Below the pieces are notes generated by a model. That model was not told the origin of the DNA. It saw nothing but the letters and a program-made list of their open reading frames with translations, and searched no databases. A DNA stretch of 64,000 nt, taken from assembly GCA_964030475.1 (NCBI GenBank), contig CAXIPT010000003.1, positions 11,129,763-11,193,762 of the forward strand, given 5' to 3'. Positions 46,000-56,903 of the stretch are shown in pieces. The number at the start of each line of letters is the position of its first letter. Position 1 is the stretch's first letter. Made by a program: the position numbers and the translations under genes. Origin of the DNA: Tethya wilhelma. Taxonomy: Eukaryota; Porifera; Demospongiae; Tethyida; Tethyidae.

Positions 46000-48900
46000 G
46001 CATGCATGCACGCACACACACATACACACACACACACACACACACAGGCAGCCCAAACTATTGTGAATCAGTGTGAACTAGATTACACACAGGTGATAAA
46101 CACATTTTGTGTCATCAATTTCAATTTATGTACATAATTATATTATGTATGTTTACATACATGTATATATAGGATGACATGTCTCGTTTCAGATATGAAA
46201 TGATTTTTGAGATCTTAAACCAAAAGATTCTGTGAGTAAATTCCTTATAGAAAACATTATCATGTAACACTCAGTCTGGTTGTATTTCATGACTACAGAC
46301 CACGATGTAATGAAACAACACAAAATGGAGTAACAAGTTCAGTACACGCAACTAAAGGGAAGGTGACAATGCCATCTGTTCAAGAAAAGATTGAACAACA
46401 AGGTAAACATGCCATTGGGAAAACTCTAATGTTAAACAACCACTAATTTTAGTGAGAAAATTAAAGATAGTATGTGAATGTTAATTACTAGTGACTTGAT
46501 AGAAATATACAAAATTAAATACTTTGTGGTGGCCGAGCACATACACTGTAGTCAAAAATTCTAAAATGTATAGTATACTTAGCACACTATAATATGGGTT
46601 GTCCCTATGCTAAATTAGATCAAATGAAAGATTCTCAAGTAACCAAAGTAACTATTCCTGACGCTCCATTGAAAGGAACAGTACCATCAACAAATCAGTC
46701 AATGAATCTAACAGACACAGAGAATAAATCAATATCAGCTAGCAATACTAGATGCAAAAGATTAAGCTTGTCATTACCAAGGAAACAGTCATTGACTTCA
46801 AGTGAAACTTCATGTGTACATACAAATAGTACAGACACTTTTGGCTTGAATCTACCACTGAAACAGATATTCCCTAGTTTAAGTGAACTTAACGTACCAA
46901 CTGCAGCAGCAAGTGATAATCTGACAATATCAAAGCTGAGTGGCAAGCCGAGTGTGTCAAGGCCAAGTGACCAGAGTGTGTCAAAGCTGAGTGGCAAGCC
47001 GAGTGTGTCAAAGCCAAGTGATCAGAGTGTGTCAAAGCTGAGTGGCAAGCCGAGTGTGTCAAAGCTGAGTGGCAAGCCGAGTGTGTCAAAGCTGAGTGGC
47101 AAGCCGAGTATGTCAAAGCCAAGTGATCAGAGTGTGTCAAAGCTGAGTGGCAAGCCGAGTGTGTCAAAGCTGAGTGGCAAGCCGAGTATGTCAAAGCTGA
47201 GTGACAAGCCGAGTATGTCAAAGCCAAGTGATCAGAGTGAGTCAAAGCTGAGTGGCAAGCCGAGTGTACTGCATACATGTACGAATGTGACAAACTATGA
47301 ATGCAAAGATTGCAACAAGACGTTTAACAACAGATCAGGACTTTACAAACATGCCAGGTCAAAGCATAACAATGTATCAACTACTGGAAACATCAAATGT
47401 CAAGAAATACAATGCCAATTTACGTGTAGAGTGTTGCAACAATTTAGGAAACATCTGGTGAATGAACATAACATCCACATGGAGATGGAAGAGATGACTT
47501 TTCACACTCAAGAAGGTACATAAGTGTATACAAAAGCTTTAATACTTAATATATGCTTAAGTGATGTATACCGTATAGCGGGAAAGTTTCGCGGGGTTTA
47601 ACTTTCGCGGTTTTCGCAGATCACGATCCATCCGTGAAAGTTTTTATCCGCGAAAATTTTCGAAATGTATTATACGTATGGGCTTGCACACAGCTCATCC
47701 GCGAAAATTAAACTGCAAAAATGTTTGACTAGAGACTTCCGCGAAAGTTTGACACTGTGAAACTTTCCCACTATACGGTATGCACATAATTATTATTGTA
47801 GATTTTCTCGACTGGAAACAGCAATTTGAAACTGCTACATGCTCTCAGTATGTCAAAGGTACAGGAGACAAAAGTGATAACAAAGATGAAGGAACACTTA
47901 AAACATATTACTACTGTAACAGATGTGGAAAATATAGAAAAAAGGATGACAATGACAATGCTTACAAGAGGAGCACAAAGTTACAGGGTTCTTGCAAGCT
48001 AGATGCACACTGTACATCATCTATTGTAGTAACCCGTACATGCAAACCTGGCTCTGATACAATAGCAGTTCTTGTTTGTAAAACTCATTATGGTCATGAA
48101 CATACACTGGGCCATTTACGACTTCAATCTGAACAACGTCAAGCAATTGCAGGTCAACTATCACAAGGTGTGACTTTTCAACACATACTAGATAAGATCA
48201 GAGACAACGTAGGGCCTACATTTGAGAGAATTCACCTGATTACAAGAAAGGACATTGCAAATATTGAAAGATCCTTCGGTTTACGTGGCAGTGAAAGACA
48301 TAAAAATGACTCTACAAGTGTTAGGCTCTGGGTTGAAGAAATGAAAGAACGATGCGAGAAAAATCCCGTTACCATGTTCAAACAACAAGGGGAAACACAC
48401 AGGGTACTACAACAACAAGATTTCGCCATTGGCATACAAACGCCCCTTCAGGCAGAAATGCTCAAAAAGTTTGGGCCAGGCAAGATCATATGCCTAGATG
48501 CTACACACGGAACTAATGCTTATGACTTCTCTTTGCTAACGATTCTTGTAGTTGATGAATATGGTGAGGGTTACCCAGTAGGCTGGTGTATCTCAAACAG
48601 AATGGACCTAACCCTATTAGTGGAATTTTTTAAAGGGATCAAGGAGAAAGTAGGAGACATAGTTCCTAGGTGGATCATGAGTGATGATGCCGATCAATTC
48701 TATAGTGCTTGGTTCAGTGTATTTGGAATAGGTCCACAAAAGCTGCTTTGCACTTGGCATGTAGATCGTGCATGGAGAGGTCATCTCAATACCATAAAGG
48801 ACAAAGAACTAGCAACGAAAATTTACCATAATCTCAGAGTTCTTTTGGAAGAAAATGATGAAGACAATTTTGAGAGTTTGTTACAGGAAACTCTACAGCA

Positions 48901-50397
48901 ACTATCCGCTACACCTGAAGCAAAAGACTTCTCTGATTATTTCAATACCTACTACAGCAGAAGAAAGCATGAATGGGCTATTTGTTACCGTAAGCAGTCC
49001 CACATTAACACCAACATGTACATTGAAGCATTCCACCGTGTCATTAAGCATGTCTACTTAAAAGGAAGAGTGAACAAAAGATTAGACAAATGCATTCATG
49101 CACTGATCAAATTTGAACGTGACAAGGGGTTTGAACGGCTTATGAAGATTGAGAAGGGAAAAAGAACAGCAAGACTCCATGATATAGTTAAGCGACACTA
49201 TGCTAGTGAAAAAATGTGCTTAACTTCAGTACAACAGATTGAAGATAGTACATGGACAGTGAAGTCATCTGATTATCAGCGGGTATACACAATTGAAAGA
49301 GAGAGAGATAAGTGTGATGATGACTGCACTTATACATCACACAATCTGTAAACATATTCATCTGGTAGCAATGAGTATGTTGAACAGAAGTACACAACCA
49401 TTGTCAAGTGAAAACCACAGGTATGAGGCCGCTCAAACTGAAACCATTCTTAATGCAATGGAAACATGCACCTCACCAAGTGATGTTTCTACTCTTAAAC
49501 AGAAGCTCACAAATCGACTATCTGTACTTACATCACAGATCCAGTCCTGTCAGAGTTTTTCGACACTAAAAGCTATTGAGATACACTTATTAGCAGCAAG
49601 TAGTGCAGCAAAAATACAAGAATCACCATGTTCAACTAACAATTCCTTTGTTGAAAGTATACACAAGCCTACTAATACAAAAGTAACACCTCAAAGACCA
49701 TTTCATTCAACCAAAAATAAGTCAAAGAAATCTTGTGTAAAACTTGCCAAACCATCTCAGAAAGATAAGGATATAATTTGCTCTCAACTGGCTGACAAGA
49801 CTCTCTACATAAATAAGCAAGTACCCAAAACAAATGGCACCCTTGAGGAAGACAAGAGTAAGCTGGTAATAATTATAACATATTGATCTTATATTGCTAC
49901 TCTCTTATATTAGGGATATTGCAATACTGCTGCAAATCAATTGATATTTTAAAGCGTGCAACTAGTGGTGGTGCTTGTGTTGACATTGATGACATGGAGG
50001 ATGAACTACAGGATGATTTAATAGATGTAAAAGTGTCTTGCATTAGAAAATATCTAACTGAAAATGCCTGGAGCAAGCTTTTACAACAATGTAAGCTACA
50101 GTAGTTGACATACTGAGATAATACAACTGCCTAATAGCTAATTTCATTACACTGTAGGGAATGGAAAGCGAAACGAGTGGAAATGTGCCAAATGTTCTAC
50201 AATCACTTCCACTATAAATATGATCATGTGTGATGGCTGTTCAACTTGGTTTCATTGGTAAGTTTACAAGTTACTTTACACATCAAACAACTAACCTTAC
50301 TTCTCTACTGTGTAGGTCATGTGCTGCAATTGCAAAAGAGCCTGAGGGTGACTGGTACTGTCAATCTTGTTGTCCCCCAACAAAAAGAAGAAAATAG
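41817..50397 (+). CDS. USP / Ulp1 / C2H2 / MULE transposase / SWIM / PHD fusion gene
   Basis: Exons: 41817-41940, 42011-42124, 42189-42288, 42420-42469, 42524-42594, 43674-43747, 43817-43894, 43977-44052, 44124-44243, 44304-44381, 44526-44772, 44882-45060, 45139-45180, 45267-45329, 45383-45448, 45539-45621, 45682-45760, 45828-45878, 46048-46092, 46173-46231, 46299-46402, 46583-47515, 47802-49857, 49914-50090, 50158-50257, 50316-50397. All phases agree; the total is 5,251 bases. USP: Cys box GLKNLGNTCYLNSVLQC (Cys13), C-x2-C pairs CTSC and YSCNSC, LKRF, His box GTSLQSGHYITYL, WYQVDDHE, YLLFYER. Ulp1: GVHWAMLV (His), IHFSDSM (Asp), YDCGIF (Cys). Then Ser/Lys repeats and two C2H2 fingers. MULE core: CLDATHGT, MSDDADQFYSAW, CTWHVDRAW, NMYIEAFH. 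SWIM: CDDDC then ICKHIHLV, separated by a one-base shift near 49328. PHD: WKCAKC to WYCQSCC. All protease active-site residues are intact. Confidence 0.85.
42622..43645 (+). mobile_element. MITE family A, near full length, in an intron of the fusion gene
   Basis: About 1 kb from ATACGTATGGTAGTACGTAT to GAAATTTTTACTACTTG. Its right part is a hairpin with arms of about 125 bp (43220-43345 and 43518-43640). It lies between the fifth and sixth exons of the USP region without touching either. Confidence 0.85.
45930..46047. repeat. CA/CG dinucleotide array ending on a splice acceptor
   Basis: An imperfect CACACG/CACATG array of about 110 bp whose last CACAG is the acceptor of the exon 46048-46092. 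There is no normal pyrimidine tract. Confidence 0.85.
46926..47264 (+). repeat. Coding minisatellite (SKLSGKPSV / SKPSDQSV)
   Basis: Tandem 27 bp units encoding SKLSGKPSV are interspersed with 24 bp units encoding SKPSDQSV, about 12 units in all. They form a basic, Ser-rich linker between the Ulp1 domain and the zinc fingers. The antisense frame through it is an artefact. Confidence 0.9.
47571..47778. mobile_element. TA-flanked MITE in the intron before the transposase exon
   Basis: Inverted ends CCGTATAGCGGGAAAGTTT and AAACTTTCCCACTATACGG, TA on both sides, and internal CCGCGAAAATT repeats. The pattern fits a Tc1/mariner-type MITE. It ends 23 bp before the exon acceptor. Confidence 0.8.
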
Positions 50398-51296
50398 CCT
50401 AATTGTGATAAACACATACTCATCTTACTTATCTTATCTTACTATCAGTGACTATGGCCCAGTTGACTTCACAAGTTGTTTGAATTTTTGAAAGAAGAAA
50501 TACGAGTACGAGTAAAAGTACGAGTTCGGACGTATACGAGTACGTACTCGAGTAGCATGCACGTGACGTTGAAGGGTCAAAGGTCATTGGAAACATTCCT
50601 GCATTTAGTCGCTTTGAAGAACGCGGAAACGCCTTGTTTTGCCAGGACCAGAGGAGTTTTTGCTTTATATTTGTGTGTCCTAAAGAAGAAAGAAGAGAAT
50701 CAGACCTGTGAGAGATCTGTTGTTATATCACCAGTTGTGCTGAGCCAGCCAGCAGTTCACTGCAGCGCTGAACTTTTTGAAGGTTAGTCCATGGAACTTG
50801 ACATGAAAGAAGGGATGTGTGGTAGTACAGTCAGGTACTGATATTATGTGTGCTAACTAAAATGAAGATTCAACAGCCTGAGGTTCAGTAAAGTAAACTT
50901 AGTAACTAGTAAACTTAGTAAAATTGTTTAGTTCTCCATAGGCCTAGCATACCAATATGTGTAGTCTGACCTGGCAGGTCCAGGGTGAATCCTAGTCTGT
51001 GTGAATCCTTGTCTATCCTAGTCCATGTGGGACGGCTGAGACATATTTATTTGTTGTTGTAATCTCTTATTCAAAAAAGGCAGACTGAGACATTTAATTA
51101 TTTATATTGTGATAGTTCAAAGTTCAAGTTTGTCTCAGTACATCCCAGCCCACTAGCTAGCTACTGTAATAGTCATTACCTTTTTGATTGTGTTTCTGTG
51201 ATGACCATTACTAGTTTAGACTGATGTTGAGGCCAACCAGCTGCATCATTGTGTTTTCTAACCATCGTGCCCTCCCATTGGCTCTATAGCAATGGC

Positions 51297-51778
51297 TAGT
51301 CTTGCGGGCCCGACGTCCGAGAGGGGGGGAAAAGGACGTCTTGTAAAAGTGTCCCAGTTTTCGTTTGCAATCACGGAATGTTGTAACCTCCAATCAGATT
51401 TCAGTATTTTGTAATTTGGAACTTAATGAGGTAAAATTTCCCGCCAAATTTGAAACCAACCAGCCAGATCGTTCTTGTCATGTGAGACCGTAGCGCTGTA
51501 TAATCATCGTCCAAGAACAGTCCACTTCCGCAAGCTTTTTTAAGACTGAACTTTCACTGTTTGTGTGTAGAAGCTGGCTCAAACTCATGAATACTTCACA
51601 CTAGAGTACACTAAGAAGAAAGCTACAGCTAAACTAAAATCTTTTGGCAAAAAAAAAAAAATTCACGTGACGGCATGATCTTACGTCATGCTAATGAAAT
51701 TCCGATTGCACATGAAAACTGGGCCACTTTTACCAGACGTCCTTTTCTCCCCTCTCGGACGTCTGGCCCGCGAGACTA
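51297..51778. mobile_element. MITE with 60-bp arms, 9-bp TSD AGCAATGGC
   Basis: Arms begin TAGTCTTGCGGGCCCGACGT and end ACGTCTGGCCCGCGAGACTA, and both contain CTCGGACGT-type and CACTTTTAC blocks. AGCAATGGC flanks it (51288-51296, 51779-51787). The paralogue near 6846 has a single AGCAACGGC. A fragment of one arm lies at 52386-52465. Confidence 0.9.
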
Positions 51779-53142
51779 AGCAATGGCCTGTTGACATCTT
51801 GCATATAATTTCAGATACCTAACTCCCCTTTTCCTGTCCATAAGTGAAAGGTCAAAGGGGAGCTTGGAAACAGGGCTAGTATCACGTTACCAGACTTAAC
51901 CATGTTTGAAAGGTAGCCTCCCAGGCTCACTCCTCAGGGATGATTTCACACACACACACATGAGCTGATGAATGGGAATGACAGGGAGGGAGCATGGTAT
52001 ATGTGAAATCATGTGACAGTATATAGGGATGAACATACTGTATAGTGAATGTGGTTTTTGTTTGTGGCTGAATCCCAAATGTTAATTAGTTAACCTCCAA
52101 TTACTCGATTATAGTAATTAGTGGTAATTATTGTTTATCAACCAATCACTTGTTTCAGTCATGTGACTACAAATGTGTTGTCTGAAGATAGCAAACACAT
52201 ATCGGAGAATTATTTCTTGTTTAAAGTTTGTTAGCTGTCTTGTGAATCACCTCCTCTTGTCCTTTACTGCCTTTCAAACTAAACAAGACATGATATCTAT
52301 TCCCCATTTGATGTGCTGTAGCTACCTCATTTCCTCATGACCAGATGGAACATATGGGGGTAAATTCAAACTATAAACAAATTAAAACTCGGCCACTTTT
52401 ACCAGACGTTCCTTTATCCCCTCTCAGAACGTCGATTTGTATGGCCTGTTGAGACTAATAGTCCATTGTTGAAAAGTGAGCAGACAAGATAAGAATGGTT
52501 TTCAGATGAAGTGTGTCCACAATGTGATTGAGCTAGATTAGATATCAAGGGGGGGACTGTGTTGACTCCAACATGATTATCATTCCCTATAACCTCATTA
52601 GACATCTAAGAAGGTCATTATTATACAGTTAATGCTCATGTTGTTCAACCCACTCGGCACATACCAACTGGTCCATTGGTGACAAAAGGCTACAAGATGT
52701 CTAGAGTATCTTACATTTCAACGTGAAGGGGATTAGGGGAATATACGATGACAAGACAGACAGACAGGATGACTGGAGCTTATGCAGCACTCATAAGCTC
52801 CTGACAATGATGATAGCATAGTTTAAAATTTAATGACTGCATCCATGGTGTGTAGATTGATGCAATGCCTGAGGGTGGGTCTACCGATGGACTTCCTATC
52901 GTAGAGTTTTGGTCCATAAGACACAGGCCATTGTCTTACTGATTAATACATGAGTGAAATGGTGAATCATGTATAGTATGCATATAAATATGTATTATTG
53001 TATGATATTATGTTGTCACACACAATGTCATGTGTAAGCCTATAAAAACATTGTTGTTTACACAGTCCTATGACTTCTATACTACTGTAGTGTACCAGTT
53101 GTTTTGACAAGCACATGTAACATGTGCCACTACTATCACAAT

Positions 53143-53744
53143 AGTCTCATCCCCAGACCCCGCCCCTTCTCCAAGGAGAAAGAGGGTCTGGTATCTTTTG
53201 AGCGATTTCCTGGTTGTGCTGAGTCAGCAGTGAAACTAGGTGTCATGTGACGAGTGTATGTGTGTGTGTCTGTGTATGTATACGTACTCTAAACAAGCTA
53301 GGAGCAGTGCTAGCTCTATTATAAATCTGGTGTGCGTGTGTAGGGAACCAATTACTACAGCCGCCTGGTCAACTAGATTACAATGTCTGATTGCTTACCA
53401 GATCCATCCTGGCTTTAATTTTATAGCCCAATTAGCACAATCTACTTTTTCACTAGTAAAACTCTTCTGTAAGCGATTTCTACACTTCTATACAATCTTT
53501 GAGACGTTCTGTTGTAAGCGATTCACGCAAAACTAAGTTCCCCGATTACTATACTATACTGAGACATCTCGAGTCTTGTGAGATATGCAATTGAAAGGAT
53601 GACTTTCACGTGAAAACTCGAATGCTGCAATCTGATTGGTAGTTGCGTTTTTAAGACTGCTGACTCAGCACAACCGGGAAATTGCTCAAAAGATACCAGA
53701 CCCTCTTTCTCCTTGGAGAAGGGGCGGGGTCTGGGGATGAGACT
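53143..53744. mobile_element. MITE with 85-bp arms, 11-bp TSD ACTATCACAAT
   Basis: It starts AGTCTCATCCCCAGACCCCG and ends with the reverse complement; both arms include AAGGAGAAAGAGGGTCTGG. ACTATCACAAT is duplicated (53132-53142, 53745-53755) and single in the paralogue at about 8089-8099. Confidence 0.9.
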
Positions 53745-54160
53745 ACTATCACAATGCCTTAGTGTGGCCTGCCTCTTCCTAATTAATACCCTCTTGATTC
53801 TATTGTAGGAGTTGATGCTCATCCCTCACAATGGAGACACCTGAAGTGACTGCATTTGATAGGTGCACCAAGAAGCTAGCTGGTCCTCATTTTCCAAATG
53901 GACCCTATCAGCATCGCTACCACTCTAATTGCAAGGGGCTTCCTCCCTTCTACGATTACCAGTAAGTTACGACTGCAGTCTCTCACAGAGGAAGCAAAGG
54001 CTCTGGAGCTGGTGGCCTGTATACGTACCCTCTTGTCTGCCTCTCCTGAGAAGTTTCCAACTATAGTGGAAACGTTGAAGGAGGAGGCGTGGCTGAACGA
54101 TGTCTGTGAGACCCTCTCCACTACTTATAGTGAGTATATCATATTATAAGCAAAGTTTTG

Positions 54161-54200
<40 letters not shown>
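54161..54200. repeat. GT microsatellite
   Basis: An uninterrupted GTGTGT run of roughly 38 bp just inside the first intron of gene 4. Confidence 0.9.
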
Positions 54201-54203
<3 letters not shown>

Positions 54204-54949
54204 CGGAGGGTCACCGGAAGTGATGCGACCTCGAGCTAAAACGCTACTTTTTCTCTGGACTTTGAAAAATGCAAGCTATGAAAAGTGTGCCTAGAGAACT
54301 AGCTTAGATAGTACTAGCCTAGGATAGAATGGCAGGCGCTACAAGTATGGCTAACTTTTTTTGAGATCGCTGACAAGGCATACCAGTGGCGTCTGGATCC
54401 GACGAACAAGCGTGAAAGAGAAGCCAATCTATCACAAAAGAAGCGTAGCGAGGGGAGAACTTTTGCTTCTAGGAGTCTGCTTCTCTGTCGCTGTACACGA
54501 AACACAGCTAGCCAGATAACGAGTTTCTTTGCCAGCTGATTGCAAAAATGGCGGAAGTCGGAAAAGGGTCGTTTGTGACGTCACATAGTGAGGTAAATTG
54601 CTGAGCTGGCCAGCAAAGTAGCACTAAGCCAGAGCACTGGCACAAAGCAGTGCATATATACAGATGCAGCATTGCTTCCCTTTGAGTTTCCAATTGCTTA
54701 TGCCAGTATTGATGTGATTGTTGTGTGTTGCTTCAACTGCAAAGGTTGTTCTAAGCCAACTGACCATAGAAGAATATTATTATCATAGCTTTGCTCATCA
54801 ATTTAATTTATCTTACTATTGTTTGAGTTATAGTAACTGATCCTATAAACATACACAAACAAGGAGTGGGCGAGCGAAGCGAGCCCCACTCCTTGTAATT
54901 ATATATATACAGTTAATTATTGTACATAGAAATTTTATTGTCTCAAATC

Positions 54950-55017
54950 TAGACTCTCTAGCTGGGATTCAAACCCAGAAATTTGGTTGAATGCTCTTAC
55001 CACTGAGCAGAGGCATT
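54950..55017 (-). repeat. tRNA-like sequence, probably a SINE head or tRNA pseudogene
   Basis: On the minus strand GCTCAGTGGTAAGAGC (D-arm, A-box-like) is followed 21 bp later by TGGGTTTGAATCCCA (T-arm, B-box-like). The anticodon arm does not fold cleanly, so this is unlikely to be a working tRNA. A GGGCGAGCGAAGCGAGCCC hairpin about 80 bp away also occurs in variant form at 19110. Confidence 0.5.
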
Positions 55018-55921
55018 TTAGCAGAAAATAGTAGTATTATTATACTATACTTTTCATAGAAAACGATCGCCTGACTTTTAAACCAGATATCAAGCCTTAC
55101 GTGTAATGACATGGCCCACATGATGCAAATACATGCATGCCATTGACCAGCATTCTTTGTGACATGATAAACATGCAATATTCCTAAATCCAACCTCGCA
55201 TTGTCTGCCGTGGTACATGTTTACTTTCATCCATAGATTGACAGTTAATTGGTTTGGCTGACCCACCTAAATTTGTTGTTTTTTTTTTGTGCTTTAACCC
55301 TTCCAGGTGAGTGTCTTCACGAAATCCAGACCCACCAGCCACCAATAACTACTGCTGCTGAAGCCACTAGTAATGTGGCTATAACAGGACTTCAACGAGA
55401 CACTGGATGTGCAGAACACGCCCCTCGTCTAGTGGTAGAAAAAAAAATAGGCTTTTTGAAGAAAAACTATTCAGAACTTGTGAAAAAAGTAGTTAAACAC
55501 TTCGTAAAAAAAGAAGCAAACGATCCTGAATTTCTAGATTCCTTCCGCCTAGATGTCGCTTTCCTCCCTGATTTGAATGAGCTGCTGCCTAGTTCGTTTT
55601 CAATGGACAGTATCTTAGAGGCAAAGAGTGTGTCTTTGATTTTTGGAAAGTTTAGCAAATACTGGGATTATTTGAATTCTGACTTGCTACAGCTAGTAGT
55701 CAGTAATTTAGGTGATTTCTGGCTTTCATGAGATGAGTTATCGTTTAATTGTGTCATGTCTTGGACAGTAATCAGGCACTGAAAGGAAATGAGAATGCAA
55801 TTGTTGGCCTTGAATGAGTTGATGACCAACTGAAACTGAATCCAGTGCGGCTTATTTCAAGTTGATCAGATTGATGGCATAGTTATCTTGGAACACCTAC
55901 AGTAACAAGACATAATATTAT

Positions 55922-56903
55922 ATACAAGTAGTAAAAATTTCAAAAAAAAAATAGTGTAGGAATGGGCAGTGCGTTAAAAAGTATTGGAACAAGGCATGTC
56001 TCAATTTCGGCACATGACTACTTCATTTTTATTCTTGATCCCTCATGCACATGGATCCTCAGTGTCATAAATCCAATGATGCATGTGCGACAATAGTATC
56101 ATAGCTTATTTTTGCATTGGTTCAAATTCCTACTAATCAGTTGGCTATATGCTGTGGAGTAAACTAAATTATTATAAAACAAACAGGTAACTTAAACTGG
56201 ACTGCCAGCCAAGAGTTGGGTATAAAAATGAAGTAGTCATGTGCCGAAATTGAGACATGCCTTGTTCCAATACTTTTTAACGCACTGCCCATTCCTACAC
56301 TATTTATTTTTTTGAAATTTTTACTACTTGTTCATTCACTTTTTTCAACACTACAAGTATGGAGACTATTAGAGACTGGTTAGTCCCTACAAAAAGCTTG
56401 AGTAGAGGTTACATGCACTACTTTATGCTGGAAGAGGCTAATGCGCATGCACATAATAATGCCACGTGAATAATGACCTTTGAACTCTACCTACAAAGAT
56501 GGCTGCATTGTAGTACATGAATTTACATACTAAGTTTCAAAGCTTTCTAGCTTTTGTTTAGGCCTATTTATGATCAAAACGAGTATAAAGGAATGTAGTA
56601 CCTATGAAAATAACTTACTTTGTGCTGTCAAAGTTGGCTCAACACATTCTGGTTCTGTGGAAATCCTTTTCAAGTAAGTCAGTTAGGAAGTACGTAAGTA
56701 AGTACGTAAGTAAGTTAGATGAACAAAAATGGCACTATGGTGGCTTCCCACTAGCGCTCTCCACGAGAGCTGTGGAAAGTTTTTGTGAGTCTTAGGCCTT
56801 GCATGCAGTTGGTAATCTGTCAGTAAGAGCCTCTGAGCAAAATTGAAGGTTTAATTTTGTTTGACTAGATTTTATAGTGACCAACATTTTGTATTGTGTC
56901 TAT
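55922..56903 (-). mobile_element. MITE family A, inverted, truncated by a MULE insertion
   Basis: It runs from CAAGTAGTAAAAATTTC to TTTTGTATTGTGTCTAT. The SWIM-type MULE inserted at 56904. Beyond that element only the duplicated TGTGTCTAT and GGGAC remain before unrelated sequence, so the far end was lost. Confidence 0.8.

Larger units (their letters stand above)
41599..50615 (+). mobile_element. 9 kb Mutator-like element with captured USP and Ulp1 proteases
   Basis: The left end is ACGTGGCGTTAAATGCAGGA and the right end is TTCCTGCATTTAGTCGCTTT. The ends are defined by the 987 bp derivative at 58584-59570, which shares both termini and has a perfect 9-bp duplication. Subterminal copies of AATGACCTTTGACC/GGTCAAAGGTCATT lie at both sides. 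The 9 bp next to the two ends (CCTTCTGAC, GAAGAACGC) do not match. The left flank instead pairs with the right flank of the 29300 copy. Confidence 0.85.
50616..54129 (+). repeat. Duplicated segment, partner of 6159-8470
   Basis: The same order of landmarks as the upstream region of gene 2, including the possible first exon (ending about 50783), plus two elements inserted since the duplication (51297-51778, 53143-53744). It starts directly at the MULE right end, so the matching left flank of the pre-insertion site is not next to the element's left end. Confidence 0.85.
53831..55717 (+). pseudogene. Gene 4: broken copy of the CARD-like/ankyrin family
   Basis: Exon 1 (53831-54129) is 4 bp longer than in gene 2 because AGCT is duplicated at 53874-53881, which shifts the frame after 15 codons. 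Exon 2 starts at 55307 and stays open for about 137 codons, closest to gene 2. At about 55717 homology stops mid-exon; new sequence adds four codons and a stop. No ankyrin exons follow. The intron between the two carries a GT microsatellite and a tRNA-like repeat. Confidence 0.8.

Noticed and set aside
46889..47293. Minus-strand frame of 134 codons rich in Ser, His and Ala
   Set aside because: It is the antisense of the coding minisatellite; the plus strand is supported by phase and zinc fingers.
47780..49351. MULE transposase as a stand-alone 523-codon gene
   Set aside because: It has an acceptor at 47801 and joins upstream and downstream exons in phase; the stop at 49351 is explained by one extra base.
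54950..55017. Functional tRNA gene
   Set aside because: D- and T-arm-like sequences are present but no clean anticodon arm or acceptor stem forms.
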